Assembly: GCA_027886175.1 (NCBI GenBank)
Contig: JAJNNQ010000013.1
Coordinates: forward strand, 3,038,001 to 3,102,000
Length of the DNA: 64,000 nt
DNA from: Phylloscopus collybita
Lineage: Eukaryota; Chordata; Aves; Passeriformes; Phylloscopidae
Reading direction: 5' to 3'
In this document: positions 34,720 to 48,500 of the stretch, piece by piece
Position numbering within the stretch: position 1 is the first letter of the stretch
Layout: each line of letters opens with the position of its first letter
Notes under the pieces: generated by a model
The model's input: the letters and a program-made list of their open reading frames with translations, nothing else
What the model was told of the DNA's origin: nothing
Database searches by the model: none
Program-made: the position numbers and the translations under genes

Positions 34720-35060
34720 TGTTTATTACCATAATATTGTATTTGCAGCCTGCATAAATACAGCTGTTTTCATATTAAGCCTGATAGCCACTTTAAACCT
34801 GTCTTTTATCTATTGCTCTTACATTTCTAACCCACTTATTGCATTTGCAGATACTGCAACAAATTTATGTGTTTTATAAACCTAACAGAATGCCTTGTGT
34901 ACTGATTGATGGAAAATCAGTTGCTCAGTTGCCAGGCAATGATTGATTTTCCAACACAGCTGCTCCAGCTGTGCTACAGATGCTATTTTTTCTCAGATAT
35001 CATAAATGGTGTTGTAAGCTATTGAATATGATCCTTAATTGTAAGGATCTCTGAGAAATC
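34720..35060. promoter_or_regulatory. candidate conserved non-coding element D with X-box-like core
   Basis: The core is a symmetric cluster. TGATTGAT (34903-34910, PBX/HOX type) is followed by GGAAAATCA (34911-34919) and GTTGCCAGGCAAT (34928-34940). The last is close to the RFX X-box, GTTGCC-ATGG-CAAC with a shorter spacer. A second TGATTGAT (34940-34947) overlaps TGATTTTCC (34944-34952), the inverse of GGAAAATCA. Two CAGCTG E-boxes follow at 34957-34962 and 34966-34971. Such spacing and symmetry are unusual in random AT-rich DNA and suggest a composite regulatory element. Function is inferred. Confidence 0.4.
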
Positions 35061-35587
35061 AGTCATTTCAGTACTAAATGGCCATTTGGTCATTACCTTC
35101 AGCTATGTTTTGTGGTTTTGTCTCATAAACCTGAAATTAGCTGTGCCTCTTGGAGGTTGCTTTGGTCTGTTTTGTAAGGAGCTGGTTTGAAATCTATGAC
35201 ATAAGTAAATGCTTGTCACTAAATATTATAGTTCATTACAAAATACTGCGGCCAATAGCATGTGCTGATGACAGCAAGCCTTTTTCCTGGAATGCATTTC
35301 AGATTCCAGTATTTTATTTCAAACCTTGCTCAGCTGTGTATGACTAATAAATAATAGAGGAAAGAATAACTCAACAGAAAATGTGCAGACCCTCTTTTGA
35401 TCTGGGGAAGCAGACTTTGGTTCTCGGCATTCTTTTAGATGACCTTCATAATTTAGTTGTAGGCTGTGATTTGGCTCTGCTATGCATTTCAACAGCAGCA
35501 TTAAATATTAAAGTCAAGCAATATCAATAATTCATACTCTTATGACATCAGGGATATCAATGAGAGGGAACATTTGGATTTGCTAAA

Positions 35588-35639
35588 ATTAAAAGCACAA
35601 CTCTACTTAAGGTACAAGTGCAACCTTAAGGCTTTTAAT
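35588..35639. repeat. nested double-stem palindrome
   Basis: The outer stem is ATTAAAAGC (35588-35596) with GCTTTTAAT (35631-35639). The inner stem is CTTAAGGT (35606-35613) with ACCTTAAG (35623-35630). All 17 pairs are perfect. A 9-nt bulge lies only on the left, and the loop is 9 nt. It could form a cruciform or RNA hairpin, or be a fold-back relic of a small transposon. It is too short and bulged for a typical microRNA precursor. Confidence 0.75.
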
Positions 35640-38600
35640 GCTCATCATGAGGGAGGAAATTAAGCCACGTTTCATGTTTCATGGAAAGAGGAGCTGTAGT
35701 TTGTAGGTATCCTGTCATTTGTACATCAGCCTCCTGTTCACAACAGGGTAATACGTCTCCTTGCTAAAATAGACTTGCTGGCAGACTGGGTTCTGTTTAC
35801 CTACCTTTCTCAAGAAAAGCACTTCTCAATGTTTTCTCCCTGGTATGAAATCTGATTCTTTCTAAAGAGCCAGTTACTTCTGGTATTGACAGCATGGCTG
35901 GGTGCAAAGCAGAGGGAACTGAAGCATGGCCTGGCTTCTACACCTGGTTTTGCCACTGCCTTTTGGGCAAATCCCTGTGGTGTTCTGCATTTAATTAAAA
36001 GTTTCTCAGAGGCGTTGTTCAGTGTCTAGTCCCAAGAGCCTCTGATTTCAGTGGGTCAAAGCATGGAAACAATATCAGTAAGAATCTAAAATGCAATTCA
36101 TTGCATCTCCGACTTCTAGAACTTGATATTTTCCTTGGGGTTTTCTCTTCTAAAAGTAATTTGATGTCTACTTTGCCTGGTCTTGTCTTCTAAAGAATAT
36201 ATGTCTAAATCATAGGTGATTTAATAAGTCTGGTAGACTTCCATGCAATAATTTTTGGAATAGTCATTTATACTTGCCTTCTGCGTTAAGGCAATATCCT
36301 CATGCACATCTATTTCTTCAAAGCTGATATTGCTTCCAAAACAGCAATAAAAAGCCTCTCCACTTTTTAGTTGCAATTGATACCTTTCAAAGCCACTCTA
36401 CCAGAGACATTTTAGGATAAATTTACGTTTTCCTGCTGTAAGCTTTCTTTTTTCTACTGCCTTCTCCTTCAAGAGAAAAGGGTCACCTCTACTTTTCCTT
36501 TGGTAGCTTGCTCAGCTTTTCAACGTCTTGCAATTTTAGATGCAACTACAGGAGAAGGAGTCCCAAACAAAATTCCCAGTGGAGTTGCTGGTTTTTACTT
36601 AAGCAAGAATGTCCTTCTGACTTAAATATGTTCCTCTATCCATATAGCTGGTACTGAGTGGCTCTGTCATTTTAGGTTTTCTGTTACCATCAAGTAGGCT
36701 GCAAGCTGTACTCACTGAGCAGAAACTGGAAAAGACGTGGTTTACAGTTGTGGTTGTGTGATGGTATCTGAGTGAACAACGAAAATAAACTGTGGCCTGG
36801 GCTGTCTTCAAGTAAGTTTGTGCATGCTCATGTCAGGTACTCAACAGTAGGATTCACCTTTTAAATTCAGGTTTGTTCCAGAAGCCTGGGAAAGCTGTAG
36901 GATCAGGTTATGAGCAGATGGCTTTGGCAGTCACATGTGAACAAACAGCCTTCTGCTTTGGAGGAGAGCCCCAATGGAAGTGATGGTAGCACTTCCATTT
37001 AGCATTGGTGTTGCAAGACAATGAGGTAAAATGAGATCCTTTCCATTGCTACCTGTCCTGTTGGGACATGACAGAGGTTGCAAACAGCAGATGAGGATGT
37101 GTCCGGGGTGCTTTGACCTCTTCAGCGAATGCTGTGAACTGGCTTTGGTTACTTAGGGAAAAGCAGGTTTTTAAGAGAATGGCTTTGTTTTCCTGAGGCT
37201 GTGATTCATTTTTGCCCCTGCTGTAACACTCCCCTGAATCTCTCTGCTATTTTGCTGTGAGTGAGGACTTAGAGAGCTGAGCCTTCAGTTGTTTTGGTTT
37301 CCTCTTGGTTGAAGTGCAGCTCTTGCTTTTTGGAGGAGGTTGCAAACAGCTGTTTCCTGGCAATAGAAGTAGTTTTCACTGTGAAAATCTCCTGATCCAC
37401 AGGAATGTGTGAGACACAGGTCATCACACAACTTGACTTCAACTCCCATATCAAGTCTGGAATCCATCTATGCCAATGTCTGGTAAATGACAGAGCATTC
37501 TACTTTCAACAGAGCTCCATCAGGCTTTGCTCTGGGGTGCATGTGGCATTCTTAATGCTTCTGAGATATGTCTCATCTTCATTTAAAATTTTATGCATTA
37601 CAACATTCTTAGAAGTTTTTCCTATCTTTTGCTATCTTTTTCCAGTTGCCAAGTAATGAGGCCATCACAATGGTAAGGATATCCCAGTACAGTTTTTGCT
37701 ATAAACTGTGGAAAGGAAGCCCTTGCTATTCCTCCTGAATATTCCTCCTGCTTACTTGACCGAGCTCTGGTACCTTGCTTAGCTACATAAGTCATTACTT
37801 AGTGCTCTTTGTCTCCTGCTTAGAACTTTTCCAAATTGACATTCCTCTTTTCTTGGTCACGTATAATACATCTAGTTTCTTACCCTGAGTTATATATTTG
37901 TGATGAATATTATTTAAAAGACTGTGTTTTTCTCCCCTTTTCTTTAGACAATTCAGATCACATTGTGTGAAAGACCTACCACTACCCTCATTTACCACCA
38001 CAGAAACTGTGTTGAACTTAAGCATCAGAGTGATTCTGGAAATAAATGTCCCATACGTCATGAAAGAACTTCAACTGTGTTCCTTTTATTTAAAGGAATT
38101 TTCACTTTCTTCTTTAAAATTGAACTGCAAATTACAAACACACCGTAGTGTTTTCCCTTTTCCCCAACACCAGAGTAAGCAGAGGATTCAAGCTACCTCC
38201 AGCTCCCACCCCTCCTCCTACTCCTTTTGGGATTTGTGACATTGGAGATATGTGGTGACTGCTGAGGAAATTGCCCTAAGTGATATTGGAGTAATTCCCC
38301 TTCATTTTAGTAATAAAGGTTGCATATGTTTTATGAGAATAGCACCCCTGCAGTGCAGAGAGCTACTGTGATCCATCACTTTAAATCAAGAAATCATTTG
38401 ACACGTTTATTTCCTGAGCAGGAAGTGTTCTGTCAGATCAGCTGGAAACCCTGAAATTTGTACATGTTAAGATGAAAGTCAAAATAGCAGATGCTGTTAT
38501 TTTACTGGTCCAGTTCCTTTTTCCTAGGAAGGCCACTCTACCATTGGGATGCTGAAGAAGTATCTATTGCTTTCCTTTCACAATGTATATGTCTGAAGAA

Positions 38601-41332
38601 ATTTATTAAAATAGGCATAGGGATTGCAGTTAGTCATTTTTAGAGGACTGTTTATCTGATCATTATGTGGTAAAATCTCATCCAAAAAAGAAATATACCT
38701 CAAATGTGTCATGAAGAAAAGTGGTCATGGCAGAAAAAAAATAAAAAGTGAGAACATTTCCCATGTTATTTTAATCAGGGTGTTGTAAGGTATATTTTCC
38801 AAATTTAATGCAGACTGTAGTTGACTTAAAACTGTATACTCAGAGAGACAAACACTGGACACTTTGAAAGCACTGGTAAGCAGGGAGATGGCAAGGATGG
38901 CCAATTGCACTTACCTTGAAGGCATCAATTGCACAAGAACCTTTCTATTCAGATTGTGGGCATCAAAGGGGCTTCCAGCCAGACTGTTAGTTGTATATGT
39001 GTAAGAACTGAGTGAGTATTCTCAGGTTAGTCAACTGCAGCTCAAACATTGCTGCTATAAAGCCTGCGCTGGAGATGTGTGAGCCTTGCATGCCAGCTGC
39101 GCTTTTATTGGCCGTCTGCAACTTCAAAGGCTTTCCTGCTCTAAAGCCCAGGCAGGTACCCTGGGCTGCCCTCAAACCTCCCTTTCCTGGCTTATTGATT
39201 CTCAACATGGCTTTACCTACAAGTCAAGCTATTTGTTTTCACTGTGCAATATCTTGAAAATATGTTCTTATTGAGCTGCTTAAAATTTTTAAAATTTTTA
39301 TGTCGTTAACAAATATGTGTTGCTGTTTTCCCCCTTCCTTGACTTTCGTTATTTCACCTGTCAGAGAGATCTGTGTAAGTAACAGATGCCCGAAGTATTT
39401 TGACAGGGTGTTTGTTTCTGTTTCCAGCATAAAACTCATGTGATGACAAGCTGACAGTAAAAAAAGATTTGCCCCAAATGTGTTACAGCCCCACTTTTCC
39501 TCTTCCGTCTTCCACTTGAAAATTAGCTTTATTGTTATTACTTTGGCACGTGCCTTGCTTAAAAAAAAATCCCTCCCTGGCTAGGTGAAAGGGATCCTGG
39601 TCTTCCTTCTTCTTGAACAGGCGTCCTTTGTGTGGTCAGGAAGAAACATAAGTGTCTCTAGGAATATTGTTGAATGTATGAGGTCTGTCAGTCATCTTGA
39701 GCACGCAACTGTTGAGCATCCTGAAGAGCTGAGAAGAAATCCCTGAAATAACTGTAATGCTCCTTAGAGTCAAGCACAGCAGGTATGTCTTGAAATGAAT
39801 TTGAAAATTCATCTTCAGTTTTCTGTGACTGCCAAAAGCAAAGACACTGAAGCACAGCAGTGCCTAAATTTGCCCTAGCTTGGTTTTGGTGTCAGATACT
39901 CAATAGATGGGACTCAGTTATTTCAAACAATGGCACTGAATTTTAGTACTTAAGATATCTAATAATTTGATAAATCTAATATTCTGCTGGTACTGTTTGT
40001 GAAGTAAGTCAAACTGATTACCATACAAGAGGAACTAATGGATTTTTAAATTTTCATTTGGAAATATGTGTCTTTTATCTTTATAGTGTCCTTACCTGCA
40101 CTACCAACATTTCAGTGAATCTGCCTCTGGTCAGCAATACCTCACAATCAGGCTTTATAAATTCAGTCATGCCTGTGTATCTGCAGCACTTTGGAGCCTT
40201 GTAACTTGTCATACAGTGGAACAGGGTTGAGAGACGTTCCAAGGAACAACACTCAGGAGCCAGATGGAAAATTGCCTCATGTATCTCAATTAAATAATCC
40301 ATCCATTTTCACACAGAAAGCCCCAACATTTTCTTTACACTACCATGCATGTACCCATGTGGGCAGGTGGTACCTGAGACACTCCACTGAAATAATTCTG
40401 CCCCTCAGGGTGCAACTCTCTGTACTAAGGCCTGTCCCTTTTCACACCAAAGCAGCAGCTAGTCAGATGGGGTCCTGATCTGGGGTGAGGGCTTTGGATA
40501 CTCTTATAAAATGGGGCAGTAAAGACCTGGTTGTTGAAACTGAAAAATACATTAAGCATCCAACTGAATTTCCTCATTGTTCCTTATTCTTACTAATAAA
40601 AACTTGGCAAAGCTGCAGTGTATCTGCTTTTCTGAAGTTTTTGTCCTAAAGTCTGGGGATTAAAGTATAAGTGATGAAGGTTTGTATGACTACAAAGAAC
40701 ATCTTTGCTCCATGTTTTCAGATGAACTGTCCCCTGCCTGATTAAGTGTCAGGACTGTAGCTGGACTGCAAGATGCCGAAATTCATTTCTGCCCAAATAT
40801 GTTTAATGCTCATTTTCAGGCATAAGCCTGCAGATAAAATCAGTTCAAAATCTGTAAGTCAACATGGCAGAGAGATTTCAGGGCAGCCTACCTGTCTGGA
40901 CATTAGTGGAGGAAAAGCCCTTTGAAGTCACAGACGGCCAATAAAAATGCAGCTGGCATTCAAATCTTAAACGACTCCAGCACTGAGCTTTTACATTGCT
41001 GGTGAAGGCTGAAAATTTTCAGAAAGTGCTTTTGAATGCTGGTCCACAGTAAGTTTGTGTACTCTACAGTATGACCCAACTTCATCACCCTTGTTTTCTT
41101 GCCAACAACAACAATTTGTGGAAAGCTCTCTGCTGCTGTCTTGCCCAGGGACAAGCACGGCAAGGTCCTGCATGTCCTGCATGGTCTCCTCTCTGCAGGA
41201 CAGGACACCAGATGAAGAGCTCCAGAAGATCTGTTTGTGCCAAGGCTGGGCAGTCACCCAGGAAGGGAAGAGTGAAATTCCTGTCTTGGGAGTGGGGTCA
41301 AACACTTCACAGGCAGATAGAGGTGAGTATTG
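35640..41332. other. intergenic DNA, nothing recognised
   Basis: AT-rich sequence without recognisable exons, RNA genes or repeat bodies. At 39284-39302 there is a short AT-only duplication (AAAATTTTT repeated). A GC-richer patch at 41100-41340 gives overlapping open frames on both strands, which is a composition effect. Confidence 0.5.
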
Positions 41333-41461
41333 TGGAACCATAGAACCTTAGAATCATTTAGGGTAGAAAAGACCTCGAAGATCACAAAGTCCAACCTTTA
41401 ACTCAGAACTGCTAAGTCCACCACTAACCAGTATTCCTAGGTGCCACATCTACAAATCTTT
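41333..41461 (-). mobile_element. CR1 LINE 3' fragment
   Basis: The text from ACCATAGAACCTTAGAATCA through TAGAAAAGACCTCGAAGATC to AAAGTCCAACC is the diverged 3' UTR of a CR1 element in reverse orientation. Degenerate terminal repeats (CATAGAAC, CTTAGAAT) lie at its left end. About 130 bp remain and no coding part is left. Divergence from the 31735 copy indicates a different, older subfamily. Confidence 0.8.
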
Positions 41462-42439
41462 TGTTTTCTTTTCCATTTGTAAATTGCCTGACCTTTCCCT
41501 TTCTGCAGGGTGGCTCTGTGGAGGCCATGGCACAAAGCATCAGGAGGGAGCTGAGCTCCACTTCCTTTGACCTGCAGGGGGAACTGGAAGAGCTGATATG
41601 CTCTGTCTCTCTTTTGGCTGGATGCAAATTCCTTCCAGAGCCTCGTACAGCCTCTAGCAAAAGGATACAGAGGTTTCTGAGCTTACTGGCACAACTGGAA
41701 GGCAAAGATGGATGAATGAAGTTGGTATGCCTGGCTGTCAAAATTCAAAATAGACCCCCAGCTGCTTTCTGAATTATCCATGTTTATTGGTTCTTGAAGG
41801 AGAAAGAATTAAGACAGACACATTAGATACCCTTAAGACCTTAGTTAATTTTGCCTCTCTATTTGAGATAATGTGTCTTTTCCTGATCCCAGGTGGACTT
41901 TAAATACTGTGTTTCTGTCTTATAAAGATATTCCAGGGAATCCCAAGTAGCCTTCTTTTTCCTGTGGACAGGTTTAAGGGTGGAAGATGGGGGCAGTGGG
42001 CAAGAGAGGGGACATAGAGTTATTCTTTTGTTGTAACAGGATCATGGTATGGAAATGGCTGACAACCGCTGCAATTGGATTTTACAGGGAAATTCGAATT
42101 ATCACACTAAAAAAGAACCCATTTTTGCATTTACCAGTCCTGAAATAGCATGTCATGGGTGTAAACACTGAGCATTGCCTGTGCTTGGCCTCAGGTTAAG
42201 CTAATTTGGAGGAATGATAGATAGAATTTTACTGCTGACATTTGGTTTGTTTGGGGTTTTTTTGATGACAGCTGTTAGCAGCTGCTTCATGGTTTGGAGG
42301 GTTAGAAGTAGCCTGAGCAGAGCTAGACCTGTGAGCAGAGTTCAGGTACAGCAGGAGTCAAAGATGGACGAGGCTGTGCCACTTTCTCTCTGAGCAGCCC
42401 CATATGTGTGTCAGTGAGCAGTGCAGTCAGTTTACTTGA

Positions 42440-42521
42440 GCAACCCTGCCCATGCCAGGGGGTTTGGAATGAGATGATCTCCAAGATCCCTTCCAACACA
42501 AACCATTCTATGGTTCTATGA
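42440..42521 (+). mobile_element. CR1 LINE 3' end fragment
   Basis: Contains TTTGGAATGAGATGATCTCC and AAGATCCCTTCCAACACAAA, then CCATTCTATGGTTCTATGAT: the CR1 3' UTR and terminal ATTCTATG-type repeat in forward orientation. Only about 80 bp are recognisable. The 5' part is either lost or too diverged to see. Confidence 0.8.
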
Positions 42522-42529
42522 TTTCCAGA

Positions 42530-45500
42530 TAATTTATGCTTTTATCCATAGAGCACATCATAAAAAAAAACAACAAACCCTCCTTAAAAATGTTTGCAGA
42601 TGTTCTCCTCTGGCTTTTTTTCTTTCCATTTGCAAACTTCCTGTGTTTCCCATGTAGTTCAGAGTTCCTTCTTTGAGAAAGAAATTTGAAATGTTGTAGC
42701 TACTTCTGCACCTCACAAATAAGATCAGCTTTAGCTTAGCACAGTTCTGGTGGGGAAAATCTCTTCACACTGTGTTAAAACCTCACCTGATTATATTCTG
42801 GTTTTGAGTAGTCTGAAGACATTATAGAAGAAAAATCGAGCATTGCTAATTAGAAAAGGTATGCTTTGCTAGCCTGGTAAAATCTTGCTCTTCTAAATAA
42901 ATGCATCAAACATTGGATTAGGAGTGTAGAAAAGCATACATGTTCAAATCTTAAACACATCATAATTTTAAGTGTCCACAAGTGTTTAAAAAGCGTTGGT
43001 AGGAATGAGCACATATATCCATTCACTAGTTAAATATCATAACCTGTTTCTTTTCTAAACACATGCACAGGGGAGCAGAACACATTTAAGATGTTAAACA
43101 CACTGACATGTTTACAATGTGTTGCAAGAGAGTGTTTAACTTCTTGCACTCCAAAGCTAAACACTTTGGAATTAGAGGGTTTGCTAATTCTGCTTTTATT
43201 CGATGTGACCATCACTTACTGACACTTATTGGATAAAGTTTGAATGGATTCAGAGGAGACTAAAAAAAAATTAATCGGAGAGGGAGGAACATTCTGGCTT
43301 TGGAACCATAAGGGAAAAAGATGTGAGTTAATAGTTTGCAGTGTTCTGTGGTTTATGCATATGTCCCAGTGAGCAAATAATTAAAAAAAAAAAAAAAATT
43401 GGCCCAAGATTTATGAACTGTCCCATATCTGGTTCATGTAAATACTAGTACTGATCATTAGTTCAAATTAGAGGTCAAATTAGAATTCATTTACAAGGTG
43501 CATTAAAAATAAGCCTTAAAAAATAAAGTCAAATCTTAAGAAAAGCACTGTCTCATTGGCCTCCCAGACCACAAAACTAACCCTGGGATTCCTGGGTCAG
43601 TAGGGTTGGCAAGGCAGTACTGTGAGGGCAGTGGGGAAGGGAGCACTGCTAACCTCCTCAGGTGGCATTTTTAAAGTACACTGTTCTGACCTGGTTTTCT
43701 GTTTTGTTGACCCAAACGTGAGGCTTTATGTAGTGTAACTTCCAATTACTGTGGGATCAAAGATACGTGAATCTGATTTGCATGGAAGTTGCTGGGGGAC
43801 ACGGGACTGAAGCCCTTTTGGTGATGAAGATGCACTCTGTCCTTCCTGATGTGACCTTCCTGGAGCAGAAGCTGCAGATTGGTGACTTGTCAGACATCAC
43901 ACACAGGCCAAGGGGTTCAGTAACACTGCAGGGTTACCTGCACTGGCTCCAGTAAATGTGTAAAATGAACTAACAAAAAGCCTGCATGAAAGCACAGAGC
44001 TCTTTAAATCCATCAGAAATGGGAACTCTCCAGAAATGTAGAGGGTAGCTGAAGCAGCTTAGACAGCACTTTGCTGGAGCTTTAGGCAACAGGTGCCCTG
44101 GTAAGGGAAGGCAATTAGAAGATAACCTTATTGCTGACATCCTTTCTCATCTTTTTCATGGGTTTAATGTAACTTGGGCAGAGAAGCCTAGCTATTGCTC
44201 TGTACAGCACACATTTGGGAAGTGCTGCATTCCACAGTGCCCCTCCTCCCAACAATGGGAATGATGTATTTCAAATGGAGATTATGAAAACGAAAGTGAA
44301 AAATCAGTGTAACTGATCTAAGGTTAAGAACTACATTTGGGAAGTTAAGGCTACATTTAAACTGATGATGGATGCCCTCACATGAGGGGTCCATCCAGCT
44401 GGAATGCCTGGTTTTCTTCCTATGGATGTAGTGTGTATTCTTGATAAGACACAAGATAACTCAGGGTCTAATAGAAAAGTCAGGATTATAAAGGATATCT
44501 GAGGTTAAAAGTTGGTTCCAGAGGCAATAGAAAACAATGGATATCAGAATAAGAACAGCACGGTCAATGGTTGATGACAAAATACTTAAAATTTCAAAGG
44601 AGCTCTTCATAGGAGCAGCAAGCAGTGTTGCAGCAAGCAGTGTTGCAGCAAGAAAAGCAGTGTTGCACCTGAGAGTAAATGAAGATTTTAAATTCTGTGT
44701 TGGATACAAGTGCGTGAGTTAAGACCACACTTGTTCAATACCAGAAAAAAGTAACATAACTTTTGGTTAAGAGGAAAGCTAATCTCACATGTCAGTCTTC
44801 AGAAAATGAAAACTAATAGCGAATAATAACTTGGAAAACTGCAATTAAAAGAAAAAAAAAAAAAAGAGAGGCAGGGAAACATATTAGTTACTGACCATGT
44901 GTCTGAACTTTTGTTTCATGGAGAGTGCCATCAGTGCAGTCCTTGGGAACACAATTTTCTCTAATAAAATTGGAGACTAGGTGTGTATAAGCCACTAAAA
45001 AAACCAGCAGTGGTCAAAGTGCTCATGTAGTTGAACATGCACAAATTTCTGTCACTTCTCTCCTTCATGGAAATGTGGGGGTTCTTTTGAGCCACACAAT
45101 TATTATTTGCACACTGAATAACAAATCAGAGGAGAGCTTTTGTGTTACAGAAGGCTTGTACTAAACAATTCACACGTACATATGTGAATATCTGCAACTT
45201 CTAGTTCAGCTTCAAGTTAAATAAGGACTGATGTTGCACCTGCAGAGGATGGGACTTAGAGCCTGAAGGTAGGAATTTTGTTACAGGAAAATGTGTTGGA
45301 AAAAACACATTAAGGTGATTTAAGGTTTGGAAAACCTCAGAGAAAAGCCAAAAATGCTTTTTACTGGCCTAAATAACAGCAACTGAGGAAGTTGTTCAGG
45401 CCTATCTATTGTTAGAAATATAAACCAAGTGAAGTGTCCTGTGTTGATGGTCTAGGAAAAACAGGCTCCTGAAGCAAAGTAGGTGTGTTTGTTTGCCTTG

Positions 45501-48500
45501 CCTAAGAGAAGCTACATATGTGTTCTAGAATACAACTCTGTTTTGATGTGATGGCTTTCCTCCTGGGTGTGCCTGAGCAGAAGGCTGTGTGCTTTGATTA
45601 CATTTTCATTAGATACAGCAGGTGTAGCACGACCTGACTGAGCCACAGCTCATTCATCCCAGAAGGGCAACCACCACTCCACGTTGTTCCCACTCTCAGA
45701 CTGGTACAAGTAAGTGCCAGCACAATAAAGCTTCTACTGAAAAGGATTCCAGGGTCAGATTCTGGCAGCTCTTCAGCAGAGCAGAAGGGCAGCATGGTGC
45801 CTAGTGGAGGATGGGGTTGCTTCCACTCTCATGTGACAAGTTGCTTTCACTGACATGAAATGTGGAAGCAAGTGATGGTGCCACCAGAGGTTTGCCAAAT
45901 GTATGGACCAAGCAAAAACTTGTGATTCAAGACCTCTGAATCAACATGTCTTTTTTGAAAAGAGATCCCCACTCTATTCACCACAGTGACAGTAGGCAGT
46001 GGTGTCGCTTTCAGTTGACACGTTCAGCAGCAGGGAATAAGCAAATACTCCTCCTGGCACCAAGGAGGAGGAAAGCAAGAACAAGTGGAGCAAGATGAGG
46101 CAGCCTGACCCAGGCAGCTGATGCACACTAATTTTACAAGGAAGATGGTGTATATGTCGTTTGGGTCCATTGTGTTTGCTCCATGGCCAACAACAGGAAC
46201 TCAAACATGGGATGGCAAAAGCCTTTCTCAGACTCCTGGGCTCACACTGTTTACTGAACAGCTTGATGTTTATGCTTTGGGGAAAGCAGTGAAAACAGAA
46301 ACCTCACCCTTAACTAACACAGCTTGCTACTGTTTCTTGCAGCTTGTGACTTTTAGATGCTTGTTCTGTTTCCTCCTTTTCTGAGAACTCTTTCTGCAGA
46401 GGGCAGATCATGTGTGATTGATATTTGCTGAGCCTTGAGCCATTGAGTTTTAGGTCAATTCAGTATTTAACTACAGCATCTTTTGGTTAATGGCAGTGCC
46501 CAGCTAGTCCTACTCTCTTTGGAGACACATCTGATCTAATATTTTCTTACTCAAGAGAAACACTGGAACAGTGCTGGTCAGGCTTCATCCATTTAGCCTG
46601 CAAGAGGTTGCCTTGGGTTTGCAAGAGGATGCTGAAACCTGTCCTGGGTGGTTGGCAGCTGGTGGTCACTGTGACATGCTGTCAAAGGTTTTGGTATCAC
46701 CAGAAACCCTACATTTTTTCTTCATTCTCTTTTCAGGTACTTCTACTGGCACAGAATTGATAACAGGTGCAAATCAATATAAAGAAGCATATGGGAAATT
46801 TTTGGTTCAGTGGAAGATTTTCTGGTAGGAAATGTGTCAGTGACACTGCTAATTAAGATGTTACTTTCATCTCCTGCACTCTTTGCCTGTATAACGAGTT
46901 TGAAGGAAACTTTAGCATCTAAACATATGGGCATAGGTTTGGGAAGCAAAAGGTTCTGTGTATTAGTACAGAACAATGTGGATGATGCTTAAAGCCAGTG
47001 GGGATGACAGACTTGCTAGTAGTCAGCAGGATTAATTTCTGAGGAAGCAAGGGAGTTGTGATTTTTTTTCTTTGCCTCAGCAAAATTAAAGCAGTAGAGA
47101 TGCATTACAGGAATCGTTAGCTTCTTGAGTTTCATGATTTTCCTAAGCTGCACATGATCTTTCTATGGAGAAAGGCATTTGTGTGAGTGAAGAAGGGAAA
47201 GGAAAGGAGTATGGCAAGTTGAAGTTAATTCCTTACAGTTATGTGAGGAGTCAGCCAAAAAATTGTATTTCCCCTCAAGACCATAAAGTTAGATCTACAG
47301 GAAGTTATAAGACAGGTCCCATTTATCTAATTTTTCAGTTTATAACTTTGAATTATTACCAATTACTATCTAGTCCTCAATATAATTTGTTATCTACATA
47401 TTTTTAATTATTTACCTCTGGTTTACTGCTTACTTGATGGTAAAGTTTGGGGGTTTTTTGGTTGAAGATGTTCCCTCTCCAGAATGAATCATGGCTCTTA
47501 GGACTCTTAGTAAGCTCTGCTAAAGCAGTCTCAAGTTCCCTTAGTCATGGATTTAAATGGAATTGAGAGACTGGACTCATCTGTCACTCTCTCTGTTCAC
47601 CCTCATGATTGTTGTATTTCTGGGCACAGAAGTGGCACATTTCCAGTCATTGCCCATTCACAAGGGAGGAGAGAGAAGCAGAAAAGGACAAAGCAGAATA
47701 TGAAGGGAAGACACAGGAAACCTGAGCTGTGCATCAGGCATCCTATGATGTGTGGGCAAGTAACATTTTCCCTGTCTTCCTGCAGAATGACAATAAGACT
47801 GCTATGTTGGCTCCAGAGGAGCACTGTGAGAATAAACTTTTAACAGCTATGAAATGGTTTGAAGACACTATGGTGGAGAACAGGTAAACAAAACATCTAC
47901 AGGAGACATTTCTATGCTTCCCTGCAGTCCTTAGTGACATCAAGGGTTGGTCTCTTAATGGACAAAATCAAAAGTCCTTTGGCCCTGGTGGCTGTGCATG
48001 GAGGCAATAAATGGGAGTTTCATTGTCTCCTTCATTCTGTGGCCTCTGCAGGCACCTTGTCTCTGGAGGCTGTCCTTTGAGGCTGGCTACCATTTGCTCC
48101 CTCAAAGTTTCTGACTGGCCTCTTCATGATGGCTGCAAGCTGTCTGCTTTTCCCCTCCCCATACAGTTTTGTGTTCCATTTCTGTTTTCCTAATGCCACC
48201 TTTTTCAGGCTCTTTATTTTCTTCATGTCTCTGGCATAATTTTTTCCACCTGGCTGCTGATCCTCTCCCAGATGTTGCTTTTGAAGGGGACAGAGCATTG
48301 TCTGCTCATGCACTGGCTGCCCCTTGCTGCCTAGAGGAACAGCTCTGCTGCAGTTCTGGGGCTGTAGCACAGCACAGCTGTCCCTGGTGTGAGATGTACA
48401 CATACTCATGTATGTGCACACAGGCACTGCTTCCAGAGCCATACCCAAGCCAAGACATGCACATGTTGGCCCTCTCTGCCAGAGACACTGAGTGTTAGCA

